A DNA stretch of 64,000 nt from PALSA-505 sp963762615. GTDB taxonomy: Bacteria; Actinomycetota; Actinomycetes; Streptosporangiales; Streptosporangiaceae. The stretch is taken from NCBI GenBank assembly GCA_963762615.1, contig CAVXLG010000013.1:1364001-1428000 (forward strand). Reading direction: 5' to 3'. The position numbers were made by a program, and so were the translations under genes. Under the pieces are notes generated by a model. That model searched no databases. It was not told the DNA's origin and was given only the letters and a program-made list of their open reading frames with translations. Positions 23,215 to 31,585 of this stretch are shown here, one piece after another (the stretch's first letter is position 1; every line of letters starts with the position of its first letter).

Positions 23215-24909
23215 ATGTCCGCAGCGGAAATCACGCAGCCCCCCCGGACCGCGGCGGGCGCGCAGCATGCGGCAGACGCCGTCAGCTTCCGGACCGAGCC
23301 CGGCAACTACCGGCACTGGCGGCTGCAGATCGACGGCGACGTCGCCTGGCTGGTGATGAACGTAGATCCGAGCGCCGCGCTGCGGCCCGGCTACGAGCTG
23401 AAGCTGAACTCCTACGACCTCGGCGTGGACATCGAGTTCTACGATGCGGTGCAGCGGCTGCGGTTCGAGTATCCCGCTGTCGGCGCCGTGGTGATCACCA
23501 GCGGCAACGACAAGACGTTCTGCGCAGGCGCGAACATCCGGATGCTGGCCGGGTCCAGCCATCCGTGGAAGGTGAACTTCTGCAAGTTCACCAATGAGAC
23601 CCGGTGCGCGGTCGAGGACGCCTCGGCGAACTCGGGGCAGCGCTACATCGCCGCGGTCAACGGCACCGCGTCTGGCGGCGGCTACGAGATCGCGCTGGCC
23701 TGCGACCAGATCCTGCTGGTGGACGACGGCTCGGCCGCTCTGTCGCTGCCCGAGGCGCCGCTGCTGGGCGTGCTGCCCGGCACCGGCGGCCTGACCCGGC
23801 TGACGGATAAGCGGAACGTTCGCCGTGACCGCGCCGACGTGTTCGCGACCAAGGCGGAAGGGATCAAGGGCCGGACCGCGGTGGACTGGGGGCTGGCCGA
23901 CGAGGTCATCGGCAAGAGCAAGTTCGGCGAGACGGTGGCGCTGCGGGCCCGGGAGGCGGCGGCCGCCTCGCCGCGCGCGGGCCGGGCCGGGCAGCCCGGC
24001 ATCATGCTCACCCCGCTCGATCCGTCGATCACTCCGGACGCGGTCTGCTACCGGCACGTCCGCGCGGATCTGGACCGGACGGCGCGGCAGGTCGCCATCA
24101 CCGTGGACGGGCCCGCGGCCGGGCCGCCGGCCGACATCCACCAGGCCGGCGCCGGTTTCTGGCCGGTTGCGATGACCCGGGAGCTGGACGATCTCATCCT
24201 GTGGCTGCGGGCCAACGAGCCCGAACTCGGCACCTGGGTGCTGCGCACCCGCGGCGACATCGACCTGCTGCTCGCGCACGAGCGCCGCATCACCAAGGCC
24301 GGCGACGACTGGCTCGCCGCCGAGATCCGGCACTACTACAAGCGCACCGTCAAGCGGCTGGACGTCACCGGCCGCAGCCTGGTCGCGCTGATCGAGCCGG
24401 GCAGCTGCTTCGCGGGGATGCTGCTGGAGCTGGCCCTGGCCTGCGATCGCCAGTACATGCTGGAAGGCACCGACCCGCCCGCTCGTATCGTCCTGACCAG
24501 CGCCAACTTCGGTACTTTCCCGATGGCTAACGGGCTATCCAGGCTGGCCACCCGGTTTTACGGACATGATGATCATGCCGAACGGCTGGCGGGTGAACTC
24601 GGGCGCCCGATCGAGGCCGCCGCGGCGGCAGACCTCGGCCTGGTGACGGCCGCGCTGGACGACATCGACTTCGACGACGAGGTCCGCGTAGCGCTGGAGG
24701 AGCGCGGCTCGCTGAGCCCGGACGCGCTGACCGGGCTGGAGGCTAGCTGCCGGTTCGCCGGGCCGGAGACGCTGGAGACGAAGATCTTCGGCCGGCTGTC
24801 CGCCTGGCAGAACTGGATCTTCAGCCGGCCGAACGCGGCCGGCCCGGACGGTGCGCTGACCCGGTACGGCACCGGCCGGAAGGCCGTCTTCGACTGGAAG
24901 CGGGTGTGA
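23215..24909 (+). CDS. boxC: Benzoyl-CoA-dihydrodiol lyase (2,3-epoxybenzoyl-CoA dihydrolase) BoxC
   Basis: 564 residues, the length of known BoxC proteins. Two crotonase-like halves: the first has AGANIRMLAGSS, GTASGGGYEIALACDQ and SLPEAPLLGVLPGTGG; the second has LIEPGSCFAGMLLELALACDRQYM. BoxC opens the epoxide ring of 2,3-epoxybenzoyl-CoA, releasing formate and a C6 semialdehyde-CoA. ATG 23215 has GGGGAGG at six bases. It is followed four bases later by boxB. BoxA (reductase) and the dehydrogenase BoxD/BoxZ are not in this window. Confidence 0.92.
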   Translation: MSAAEITQPPRTAAGAQHAADAVSFRTEPGNYRHWRLQIDGDVAWLVMNVDPSAALRPGYELKLNSYDLGVDIEFYDAVQRLRFEYPAVGAVVITSGNDKTFCAGANIRMLAGSSHPWKVNFCKFTNETRCAVEDASANSGQRYIAAVNGTASGGGYEIALACDQILLVDDGSAALSLPEAPLLGVLPGTGGLTRLTDKRNVRRDRADVFATKAEGIKGRTAVDWGLADEVIGKSKFGETVALRAREAAAASPRAGRAGQPGIMLTPLDPSITPDAVCYRHVRADLDRTARQVAITVDGPAAGPPADIHQAGAGFWPVAMTRELDDLILWLRANEPELGTWVLRTRGDIDLLLAHERRITKAGDDWLAAEIRHYYKRTVKRLDVTGRSLVALIEPGSCFAGMLLELALACDRQYMLEGTDPPARIVLTSANFGTFPMANGLSRLATRFYGHDDHAERLAGELGRPIEAAAAADLGLVTAALDDIDFDDEVRVALEERGSLSPDALTGLEASCRFAGPETLETKIFGRLSAWQNWIFSRPNAAGPDGALTRYGTGRKAVFDWKRV

Positions 24910-24913
24910 GCTG

Positions 24914-26326
24914 ATGCGCGCCGACTACCACGAAAAGATCCCGAACAACGTGGGCCTGGCCGACGACCGGCGGCTGCAGCGGGCGCTGGAGTCGTGGCAG
25001 CCCAGGTTCGTGAGCTGGTGGGCGGAGATGGGCCCGCAGATCCCTACCGAGGACGTCTACCTGCGCACGGCGGTCAACGTGGGCCGGGACGGCTGGGCGC
25101 ACTTCGGCCACGTGCAGGTGCCCGACTACCGGTGGGGCATCTTCCTGGCCGAGCGCGACCCTGGCCGGCGGATCGGGTTCGGCGAGCACAAGGGCGAGCC
25201 TGCCTGGCAGCAGCTGCCCGGAGAGTACCGCGCCGACCTGCGGCGGCTCATCGTGATCCAGGGCGATACTGAGCCCGCCTCGGTCGAGCAGCAGCGCCGG
25301 CTCGGCTATACCGCGCCGAGCCTGTACGACCTGCGCAACCTGTTCCAGGTCAACGTGGAGGAGGGCCGTCACCTGTGGGCGATGGTGTACCTGCTGCACG
25401 CCTACTTCGGTGTCGAAGGCCGGGAAGAGGCTGGTGACCTGCTGCGCCGCAACTCCGGCAGCTCGGACTCGCCGCGCATCCTGGGCGCGTTCAACGAGGA
25501 GACCCCGGACTGGCTGTCGTTCTTCATGTTCACCTATTTCACCGACCGGGACGGCAAGTACCAGCTGGGGACGCTCAAGGAGTCGGCGTTCGACCCGCTG
25601 TCGCGGACCTGCGAGTTCATGCTCAAGGAAGAGGCGCACCACATGTTCGTCGGCACCACCGGCGTGGACCGCGTGGTGGAGCGCACGGCGCAGCTGATGG
25701 TCGAGCACGAGACCGACGATGCCGGGCCGCACGGCGGGATCGGCCTGCACGTGATCCAGAAGTACCTGAACTTCCACTATTCGGTGTCGCTGGATCTGTT
25801 CGGCGGCGAAACCTCGACCAACGTGGCCAACTACTACACCGCCGGGCTCAAGGGCCGCTGGCAGGAAGGCCGGCGCGGCGACGATCACAAGCTGACCGAC
25901 GACGGGGCCCTGGTGGACGCCGTGGTGGACGGGGAGATCGGCCAGACCGAGGTGGCCGCGCTCACCGCGCTCAACTCCGACCTGCGCCGCGAGTACATCG
26001 CCGACTGCGCGAGCGGGGTCAAGCGGTGGAACCGGATCCTGGAAAGCGCCGGGCTGCCGCACCGGCTCGCGCTGCCGCACCACGGCTTCAACCGGCAGGT
26101 CGGCGCGTTCGCCGCCGTGCACGTGTCACCGGACGGCCGGGTGCTCGATGATGTCTCGTGGCGGCAGGGCCGGCCGGGCTGGCTGCCGACCGACACCGAC
26201 AAGGCGCACGTGATGTCGCTGATGCGGCCCGTCTACGAGCGCGGGAAGATCGCCAGCTGGCTTGCGCCGCCGCGAAACGGGATCAACGGCCAGCCGTTCG
26301 GCTACGAGTACGTGCACCTGGCCTAG
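24914..26326 (+). CDS. boxB: Benzoyl-CoA 2,3-epoxidase oxygenase subunit BoxB
   Basis: 470 residues, full length. Diiron carboxylate ligands are visible in QVNVEEGRHLWAMVY and LKEEAHHMFVG. The start region IPNNVGLADDRRLQRALESWQP and GINGQPFGYEYV near the end are typical of BoxB. It inserts one oxygen atom into benzoyl-CoA with electrons from BoxA. It follows boxC and probably shares its transcript. Box genes let aerobes degrade benzoate when oxygen is low. A possible benzoyl-CoA-forming ligase is the acyl-CoA synthetase at 40221. Confidence 0.94.
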   Translation: MRADYHEKIPNNVGLADDRRLQRALESWQPRFVSWWAEMGPQIPTEDVYLRTAVNVGRDGWAHFGHVQVPDYRWGIFLAERDPGRRIGFGEHKGEPAWQQLPGEYRADLRRLIVIQGDTEPASVEQQRRLGYTAPSLYDLRNLFQVNVEEGRHLWAMVYLLHAYFGVEGREEAGDLLRRNSGSSDSPRILGAFNEETPDWLSFFMFTYFTDRDGKYQLGTLKESAFDPLSRTCEFMLKEEAHHMFVGTTGVDRVVERTAQLMVEHETDDAGPHGGIGLHVIQKYLNFHYSVSLDLFGGETSTNVANYYTAGLKGRWQEGRRGDDHKLTDDGALVDAVVDGEIGQTEVAALTALNSDLRREYIADCASGVKRWNRILESAGLPHRLALPHHGFNRQVGAFAAVHVSPDGRVLDDVSWRQGRPGWLPTDTDKAHVMSLMRPVYERGKIASWLAPPRNGINGQPFGYEYVHLA

Positions 26327-26361
26327 GCCGTGGCCTAGCCGTACCGGTCAGCCACCCAGTA

Positions 26362-26412
26362 TTCCGGCTCGCTGAAACCCGCCGCCTTTCCGGCTCGCTG
26401 AAACCCGCCGCC
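26362..26412. repeat. Perfect 25-bp direct repeat after boxB
   Basis: TTCCGGCTCGCTGAAACCCG plus CCGCC occurs at 26362-26386 and 26388-26412. Just upstream the boxB end TGGCCTAG is echoed by GTGGCCTAG. No coding role; the FAD gene starts at 26436. Confidence 0.85.
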
Positions 26413-26435
26413 GCGCCGCGGGCCACTATGGGTTC

Positions 26436-27569
26436 ATGAGCGCAAGTACCAGGATCGTTGTGGTCGGCGGGGGTATCGTCGCGGCGAGCGTCGGATATCA
26501 CCTGGCCCGCCGTGACGTATCGGTGATCATCGTCGAGGGGGATCAGGCCGGAGTGGCCACCGATGCCGGCGCGGGGATCCTCTGCCCCTGGACGGCGCCG
26601 GCCGACGATGCCGGCTACCAGCTGGCGGCGGACGGGGCACGCTACTACCCCGAGCTGCTCGCGATGCTGGACGGCGACGGCCAGGCCGGGACCGGGTACG
26701 CCCGGGTCGGAACGCTGCACGTGGCCGACGACGACCAAGCGCTGCGGGCGACGGCGGCGCGGCTGCGGGCACGGGCGGCGGGCCGGCCCGAGATCGGGGA
26801 GGTTGCGCTCCTGGAGCCGGGCGAGCCTGCCGGGATGTTCCCGCCGCTGGACGCGGGCCTGGCCGGCCTGTGGATCGCCGGCGGCGCCCGGGTTGACGGG
26901 CGCGCCATCCGGGACAGCCTGCTCGGCGCGGCGGCCGGCCGCGGCGCCCGCCGGATCCGCGGGAGCGCCGTGCTCGACCAGGCCGGGGGGCGGGTGACCG
27001 GTGTGCGCGTCGGCGCGGACCGCATCGGGGCGGACCGGGTCGTGGTGGCGGCTGGCGCGTGGACGGCCCAGATCTGCGCCGCGGCCGGCTGGGCGTTGCC
27101 GATCCGCCCGCAGCGCGGCCAGATCGTGCACGCCCGGCTATCCGGCGCGGACACGGCCCGCTGGCCGGTGGTGCTCCCGCCGGGCGACCCGTACCTGCTC
27201 GGCTTCCCGGAGGGCCGGATCGTGATAGGCGCGACCAGGGAGGATGCCGGGTTCGAGTACGAGGTCACCGTGGGCGGGGTGGGTGGCCTGCTGGCCCAGG
27301 CCCTGCGGCTGGCTCCTGGCCTGAGCGAGGCCGCGCTGCTGGAAACGCGGATCGGCTTCCGGCCCGTCACCGGGGACGGGCGGCCCGTGGTCGGCAGGCT
27401 GGCCGACGGCCTGTTCGTCGCGGCCGGCCACGGCCCGGAAGGGCTGACGGCAGGCCCCTGGACAGGGCTCGCGGTCTCGGCCCTGGTGCTGGGCGAGCCG
27501 CCGGTTACCGACCTCGCCCCGTTCAGCCCTGCCAGGTTCCGGTCTGACCCAGGGCCCCGGCAAAGTTGA
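26436..27569 (+). CDS. FAD-dependent oxidoreductase of the DAO/glycine-oxidase type
   Basis: 377 residues. N-terminal FAD fold IVVVGGGIVAASVGYHLARR, then VSVIIVEGDQAG with the acidic ribose-binding residue. The DAO fold follows: VVVAAGAWTAQICAAAGW, PIRPQRGQIVHAR, ETRIGFRPVTGDGRPVVG and VAAGHGPEGLTAGPWTGLAVS at the C-terminus. The family oxidises amino acids or amines such as glycine, D-amino acids or opines; the substrate cannot be assigned. Position 110 bp after boxB does not prove a shared role. Start ATG 26436 has no clear ribosome-binding site. Confidence 0.82.
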   Translation: MSASTRIVVVGGGIVAASVGYHLARRDVSVIIVEGDQAGVATDAGAGILCPWTAPADDAGYQLAADGARYYPELLAMLDGDGQAGTGYARVGTLHVADDDQALRATAARLRARAAGRPEIGEVALLEPGEPAGMFPPLDAGLAGLWIAGGARVDGRAIRDSLLGAAAGRGARRIRGSAVLDQAGGRVTGVRVGADRIGADRVVVAAGAWTAQICAAAGWALPIRPQRGQIVHARLSGADTARWPVVLPPGDPYLLGFPEGRIVIGATREDAGFEYEVTVGGVGGLLAQALRLAPGLSEAALLETRIGFRPVTGDGRPVVGRLADGLFVAAGHGPEGLTAGPWTGLAVSALVLGEPPVTDLAPFSPARFRSDPGPRQS

Positions 27570-27802
27570 TGCTCCAGGCGATCCTCGCGGCGGTTGCCGT
27601 GCCGATCACCTCGTCATCGACGCGACTGCAGCCAGCGGGATGAGTTGCCACCCGAATGGTGGAGCCCCGGCGGTCGCGAACGCCATCGCGAAGTGGGTTA
27701 CGTGACCCGGATTGACATCTCGCCGGCGGTCCGCATGACGGGAACAAGGCGCGCGCCGCCGGCGTTTACCTAAGGTCAATTCTGATGTAAGAGACGAGAT
27801 TT

Positions 27803-28357
27803 ATGGCACAGTGCATTACCTGCGGGACTGAATTGCATCCCGAGAGAGCGGAGAAGTACGACTACTGCATGGCCCGCGAGTGTCAGGAGAAAAACGCCAA
27901 GGGCTTGACCATGGTGGCCGTCGGGATGAACAAGGCAGCCGACGAGCTGGTCATCCTGGACGAGCGGACCCGCGAGGACCTGGCCAACGGCAGGTATCGG
28001 GACCAGCGGCGCGGCTTCTTCGGGCCGCTCGCCCCGGCAGCCCCGGCACCGGGTCAGGCAGCCCCGGCAGCCGGTCAGGCAGCCCCGGCAGCCGGTCAGG
28101 CAGCCCCGGCACCGGGCCCGGCTGGTCCGCGGAGTCCGGCGCCGCCTGCGCGCGCTGCCCGCCGGTCCCGGCTGCAGCCGACCCGGCCGACGCCGGCCGG
28201 CCCGGCCCGGCAGCCGTGGACCGGGTCGCAGGAGCGGCTCGCGCTCTTGTACAACGAGCAAGGGCTGCGCCCGGACGAGATTGCGGGCAAGCTCGGCGTC
28301 AGCACCTACCTCGCGACCCAGATCATCCTCGCGGCCAGAAGCCGCCGCAGGGCCTGA
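27803..28357 (+). CDS. Unrecognised small protein: N-terminal zinc ribbon, repeat linker, C-terminal helix-turn-helix
   Basis: 184 residues. N-terminus has CITC then, after about 16 residues, CMAREC, a plausible four-cysteine zinc site. Next is a conserved-looking helical part (VAVGMNKAADELVILDERTREDLANG), a low-complexity linker of APAAGQA repeats encoded by a 21-bp tandem repeat, an Arg/Pro stretch, and a C-terminal QERLALLYNEQGLRPDEIAGKLGVS that resembles a sigma-like or MarR-like helix-turn-helix. It could be a DNA- or RNA-binding regulator. No named family was recognised. Preceded by a 230-bp gap with a more A/T-rich segment. Confidence 0.65.
   Translation: MAQCITCGTELHPERAEKYDYCMARECQEKNAKGLTMVAVGMNKAADELVILDERTREDLANGRYRDQRRGFFGPLAPAAPAPGQAAPAAGQAAPAAGQAAPAPGPAGPRSPAPPARAARRSRLQPTRPTPAGPARQPWTGSQERLALLYNEQGLRPDEIAGKLGVSTYLATQIILAARSRRRA
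28036..28119 (+). repeat. 21-bp in-frame tandem repeat
   Basis: Four units of GGCAGCCCCGGCAGCCGGTC plus A at 28036, 28057, 28078 and 28099. They encode the Ala/Pro/Gln-rich linker of the zinc-ribbon protein and keep its frame. Confidence 0.93.
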
Positions 28358-28454
28358 CCGGCCCGGCTTGACCTGTGGGGTAATTGCGGGGGCGTCCGGG
28401 GTCGCGCACGGTGGTAGCAGGCAATCAGCCACCGCAGCCGACCCCGGAGGGATC

Positions 28455-28817
28455 ATGTCCGGCTGTGCCATTGCGCACATGCGCCAGGTCACCATGGGGC
28501 CGCCGATCGCGGAATACCTGCAGCGCATCGACGCTACGCTGGAGCCGTTCGGCGGCCGGTTCGTCGTGCACGGCGGCGAGTTCGAGGTGCTGGAAGGCAC
28601 CTGGCCGGGCAACGTCATCGTCATCGAGTTCCCGGACCGCGGGCAGGCCGAGGCCTGGTACACCTCGGACAGTTACCAGGAAATCCTGGGCCTGCGCACC
28701 GACAACTCCCGCAGTGACGTCATCATCGTCGACGGAGTCGACGCCGCGCACCGGGCGACGGATGTACTCGGCGGGAACGGCGCCCAGCTGGCCAGGAAAC
28801 CATCCACCCCAACGTAG
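28455..28817 (+). CDS. DUF1330 family protein
   Basis: 120 residues from ATG 28455, with CCGGAGG five bases upstream. The ferredoxin-like DUF1330 pattern is clear: MGPPIAEYLQRIDATLEPFGGRFVVHGGEFEVLEGTW in outline (residues about 14-50), VIVIEFPDRGQAEAWYTSDSYQ and the final DVIIVDGV strand. Members are small dimeric proteins of unknown function related to ABM-domain monooxygenases. Alone between two gaps; no operon evidence. Confidence 0.82.
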   Translation: MSGCAIAHMRQVTMGPPIAEYLQRIDATLEPFGGRFVVHGGEFEVLEGTWPGNVIVIEFPDRGQAEAWYTSDSYQEILGLRTDNSRSDVIIVDGVDAAHRATDVLGGNGAQLARKPSTPT

Positions 28818-29178
28818 CGGGATCCGCTGCCGCCCAGCCGAGCCTCAATGTGACGTGCCGATGTCACCGAGAAAACGGGTCAGGCCGCTTGCCGTCACCG
28901 CGATCACGTGACCGATCGAATTCAGCACGTCAGAAAGGGTCGTCGGAGCCCTGAATGCCATGTAGACGGCGAGAAGAAGAATGGCCCAGAACAACCGGAA
29001 CCGCTTATGATATTCATCGCCGCAGGCGCCGGCTCGCGCATGGTGACCCGTTGCTGCTCATTACCCTGCCCCCCGTCCGCGCGTGACCCGTCGCTGCCTC
29101 GCGGATGCAGCTAACTCCGGCGGCCCCAACGCCGGAATTTCTGCAATTTTTGCATCTCCCGGTCCGGGAGGCAATGGC
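28818..29178. other. Intergenic region, no gene recognised
   Basis: 361 bp between the DUF1330 stop and the PaaX stop. It includes two close copies of a short segment, GTGACCCGTTGCTGC and GTGACCCGTCGCTGC near 29042 and 29081. A 68-codon frame at 28908-29114 has no ribosome-binding site and no protein-like composition and is not called. Confidence 0.5.
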
Positions 29179-30039
29179 TCAGGAGCCGCCAGTGGTGAGC
29201 TCGCTCCAGCGCTGTCGGGCCGCCTTGTCCCACTCGCCGTGCCGTGACTCGAACAGCCGGCGGGCCCGGGTCCCGCTCCAGCGCGGCGGCAGCAGCCTCG
29301 GCGGCAGCTGCGGGTCCAGGAACGGGAACCGCCGCCACTCGTGCACCAGCCGGGCCTGGGCCAGCAGCACCTCATCGGGCTCGTACGGCCGCAGGCCGCT
29401 GAACGCCGCGATGAACTCCTCGTACTGGCCGGCCACGGAAGTCAAATCCCAGGCGCGATCGACCATGGCACGCTCGTGTCCAATGCCAGCGAAACGCGCG
29501 GTGAACGACATGGCCTTGCCGCCCAGGCCAAGCTCATCGATGATCGCCCGTGCCTCCGCCTCTCGCGCGGCATACGGCGAGATCCACATGCCGGGCTCGG
29601 GTGAGCCGAACCCTGCCCAGCTCAGCCGGGTGCGCAGCCGGTGCCGCAGGCCGCGCCGGGCCTCGGGCACCGAGACGTTCACGATGAACCAGGTGCCGTC
29701 CCAGTCCGGCTGCCGTGCGGCGAAGGCATAGATCCGCTTGGCCCCGTCGGTGAGCAGGTGCCGGCCGGGGTCGGTGAGGGACCACCGGACGCTGCGGCCG
29801 ACGCGTTCGGACCGCAGCCAGCCGTCGGCCGCCGTCCGGGCCAGCGCCTGCCGGGCGGCCTTCTCCTCCACGCCGAGCCGGTCCAGCACCCCGACGATGG
29901 TCTGCGTCCAGACGGCTGCCGGGCGGGGCAGCACGAACTCGCCGAGCAGCGTCAGCAGCAGCGACCGGGCGCTCGTCCTGGCTCCGGGGCCCGGCTCGCG
30001 CCCGGTCCCGGGAGCCGCCTTGCGCGTTGTCGATAGCAC
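29179..30039 (-). CDS. PaaX-family transcriptional regulator
   Basis: 286 residues. N-terminal winged helix SLLLTLLGEFVLPRP, then GVLDRLGVEEKAARQALARTAADGWL and the wing GRSVRWSLTDPGRHLL. The PaaX effector domain follows (WDGTWFIVNVSVPEARR, RTRLSWAGFGSPEPGMWISP), with the C-terminal LLPPRWSGTRARRLFE. PaaX-type proteins repress aromatic catabolic genes and respond to aryl-CoA esters such as phenylacetyl-CoA. GTG 30039 lies six bases after TATCTT on the minus strand, so the transcript may be leaderless. Divergent from the amidohydrolase by only 32 bp, so they probably share control. Confidence 0.88.
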   Translation of the reverse strand: MLSTTRKAAPGTGREPGPGARTSARSLLLTLLGEFVLPRPAAVWTQTIVGVLDRLGVEEKAARQALARTAADGWLRSERVGRSVRWSLTDPGRHLLTDGAKRIYAFAARQPDWDGTWFIVNVSVPEARRGLRHRLRTRLSWAGFGSPEPGMWISPYAAREAEARAIIDELGLGGKAMSFTARFAGIGHERAMVDRAWDLTSVAGQYEEFIAAFSGLRPYEPDEVLLAQARLVHEWRRFPFLDPQLPPRLLPPRWSGTRARRLFESRHGEWDKAARQRWSELTTGGS

Positions 30040-30071
30040 GCCTAGAAGATAATGGAGCCGGGAGGTTCGCC

Positions 30072-30935
30072 GTGCTCGATGGACATGTCCTGATCGACGC
30101 CCACATGCATGTCGGCAAGCTGTTGACGGTCAGCCCGGCCTGGCACCGCTGGGCCGACGGGTTCGGCGACGGCAGGACCATAGACCGGGTCTACGACTCT
30201 GACGGCGTCATCATCCCGGAGCGGTTCAGCGAATACCTGGACGCCGAGGGCGTGGACACCGCGCTGCTGTTCTGCGAGTACAGCCCGAAGGTGGCCGGGC
30301 TGCAGCCGATCGAGGATCTGCTGCCGCTGGCCAAGCATGACTCACGCCGGATCAGGCTGGTCGCCAACATCAATCCGCACCTGCACTTCCCCGTCGCCGA
30401 CGAGCTGGAGCGCCAACTCGCCCTGGGCGCGGTGGCGCTGAAGCTGCACCCGGTGCACGGCGGCTACCACGCAAACGATCGCGCCCTCTACCCCGCCTAT
30501 GAGGTGTGCCGGTCGCGCGGGATACCGGTGATCGTGCACTGCGGGACGAGCAACTTTCCCGGCTCCATGAACTCCTGCGCCGACCCGATCTTCCTCGACG
30601 AGGTGCTGCGGGACTTTCCGGCGCTGAACATCGTGCTTGCCCACGGTGGCCGCGGCTGGTGGTACGACGCAGCGGCATTTCTCGCGCTGTCCTACGGCAA
30701 CGTGTGGATCGAGCTGTCCGGCCTGCCTCCGCGACGGCTGCCCGACTACTACTCCAGGTACGACTTCGGCCGGCTGACCCGGCGGTTCATCTTCGGCACC
30801 GACTGGCCCGGCGTGCCGGGAATCGCGCGCAACGCCCGCGACGTGGCCGCTCTCTGTCCGGACGAGGAGACGGCCGGCCTCGTGCTCGGCGGCAACGCGC
30901 GCCGGGTGTACCGGCTGGACGCCGGCGCCGACTAG
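30072..30935 (+). CDS. Amidohydrolase-2 family metal-dependent hydrolase (ACMSD-like)
   Basis: 287 residues from GTG 30072, with GGGAGG six bases before it; an upstream in-frame start would overlap the divergent PaaX gene. Metal-binding pattern: DAHMH (His11, His13), ALKLHPVHGGY, IVHCGTS, IVLAHGGRGWWYD and RFIFGTDWPG with the late Asp. The family hydrolyses or decarboxylates cyclic or aromatic acids. Its place beside a PaaX-type regulator suggests an aromatic-degradation step; the substrate is not known. Confidence 0.85.
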   Translation: MLDGHVLIDAHMHVGKLLTVSPAWHRWADGFGDGRTIDRVYDSDGVIIPERFSEYLDAEGVDTALLFCEYSPKVAGLQPIEDLLPLAKHDSRRIRLVANINPHLHFPVADELERQLALGAVALKLHPVHGGYHANDRALYPAYEVCRSRGIPVIVHCGTSNFPGSMNSCADPIFLDEVLRDFPALNIVLAHGGRGWWYDAAAFLALSYGNVWIELSGLPPRRLPDYYSRYDFGRLTRRFIFGTDWPGVPGIARNARDVAALCPDEETAGLVLGGNARRVYRLDAGAD

Positions 30936-31180
30936 GCCCGGCCGCCGGCGACTCACCCGGCCCCCGGCGACTCGCTCGATCACAGGCGGCTCACTCGATC
31001 ACGGGCGGCTCACTCGATCACGGGCGGCTCGCCCGGCCACCAGCGGCTCGCCCGGCCACGGGCGACTTGTCCGGCCGCCGGCGACTCGCTCGATCACGGG
31101 CGGCTCCCCGGCCACCCAGCGGCTCGCCCGGCCACCGGCGGCTTGTCCGGCCCACCCGCGGCTCACCCGGCCCGGCAAGG
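30921..31180. repeat. 18-bp-period degenerate tandem repeat after the amidohydrolase
   Basis: About thirteen units such as GGCGGCTCACTCGATCAC and GGCGGCTCGCCCGGCCAC. The first unit resembles the last codons and stop of the gene (GCCGGCGCCGACTAG against GCCGCCGGCGACTCA). Copies have drifted apart more than in the other arrays. Confidence 0.85.
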
Positions 31181-31585
31181 CTCGCCAACCGCCGGCCGGA
31201 CTACCTCCGGCCCGCTGGGCGTGGCGCACCCAGCGGGCCGTGGCAATCGCCCCCTTTGGCCCGCAGAACGACGACGATCAGCCCGTTTCTGCTGGACAGG
31301 CCGACGTTACCTGGAACGGGCCCAAATGGTCAAGGAATAATCTGCTTTGAGCAAAGATGTGGTCAAGATAGCTTGGGGGCCGCAGGGCCCGGGCACCCCG
31401 CTTCGCAGGAAATTCAGTAGCCCGGATGCCGGGCCACTTGGTAGTTTTCTGCCTGACGCGGGGTGCCGGGTAGATCCCGGGAGAACGAGATATGTCTTGA
31501 CTTCGCAGCCCGTCATGGCGGATAGTGCAGCCAGCGGGTAACCAGCCCGGTCCGACGCCCAGCCCAACCAGCCAAGGGGATCATC
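31181..31585. other. Intergenic region before the frameshifted MMPL gene
   Basis: About 400 bp with a more A/T-rich stretch (31318-31375) and a small hairpin GCCCGG-ATG-CCGGGC near 31417-31431. No convincing gene; a 64-codon frame from a TTG at 31347 has no ribosome-binding site. AAGGGGA near 31574 serves the MMPL start. Confidence 0.45.

Noticed and set aside
28908..29114. Possible 68-residue gene between DUF1330 and PaaX genes
   Set aside because: No ribosome-binding site and unlikely amino-acid pattern; left as intergenic.
30506..31420. Plus-strand 304-codon frame across the amidohydrolase end and its repeats
   Set aside because: It is out of frame with the amidohydrolase and mainly Arg/Ala/Pro; it is a shadow extended by the 18-bp repeat.
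31347..31541. Possible 64-residue gene before the MMPL pseudogene
   Set aside because: TTG start, no ribosome-binding site, no recognisable composition or motif.
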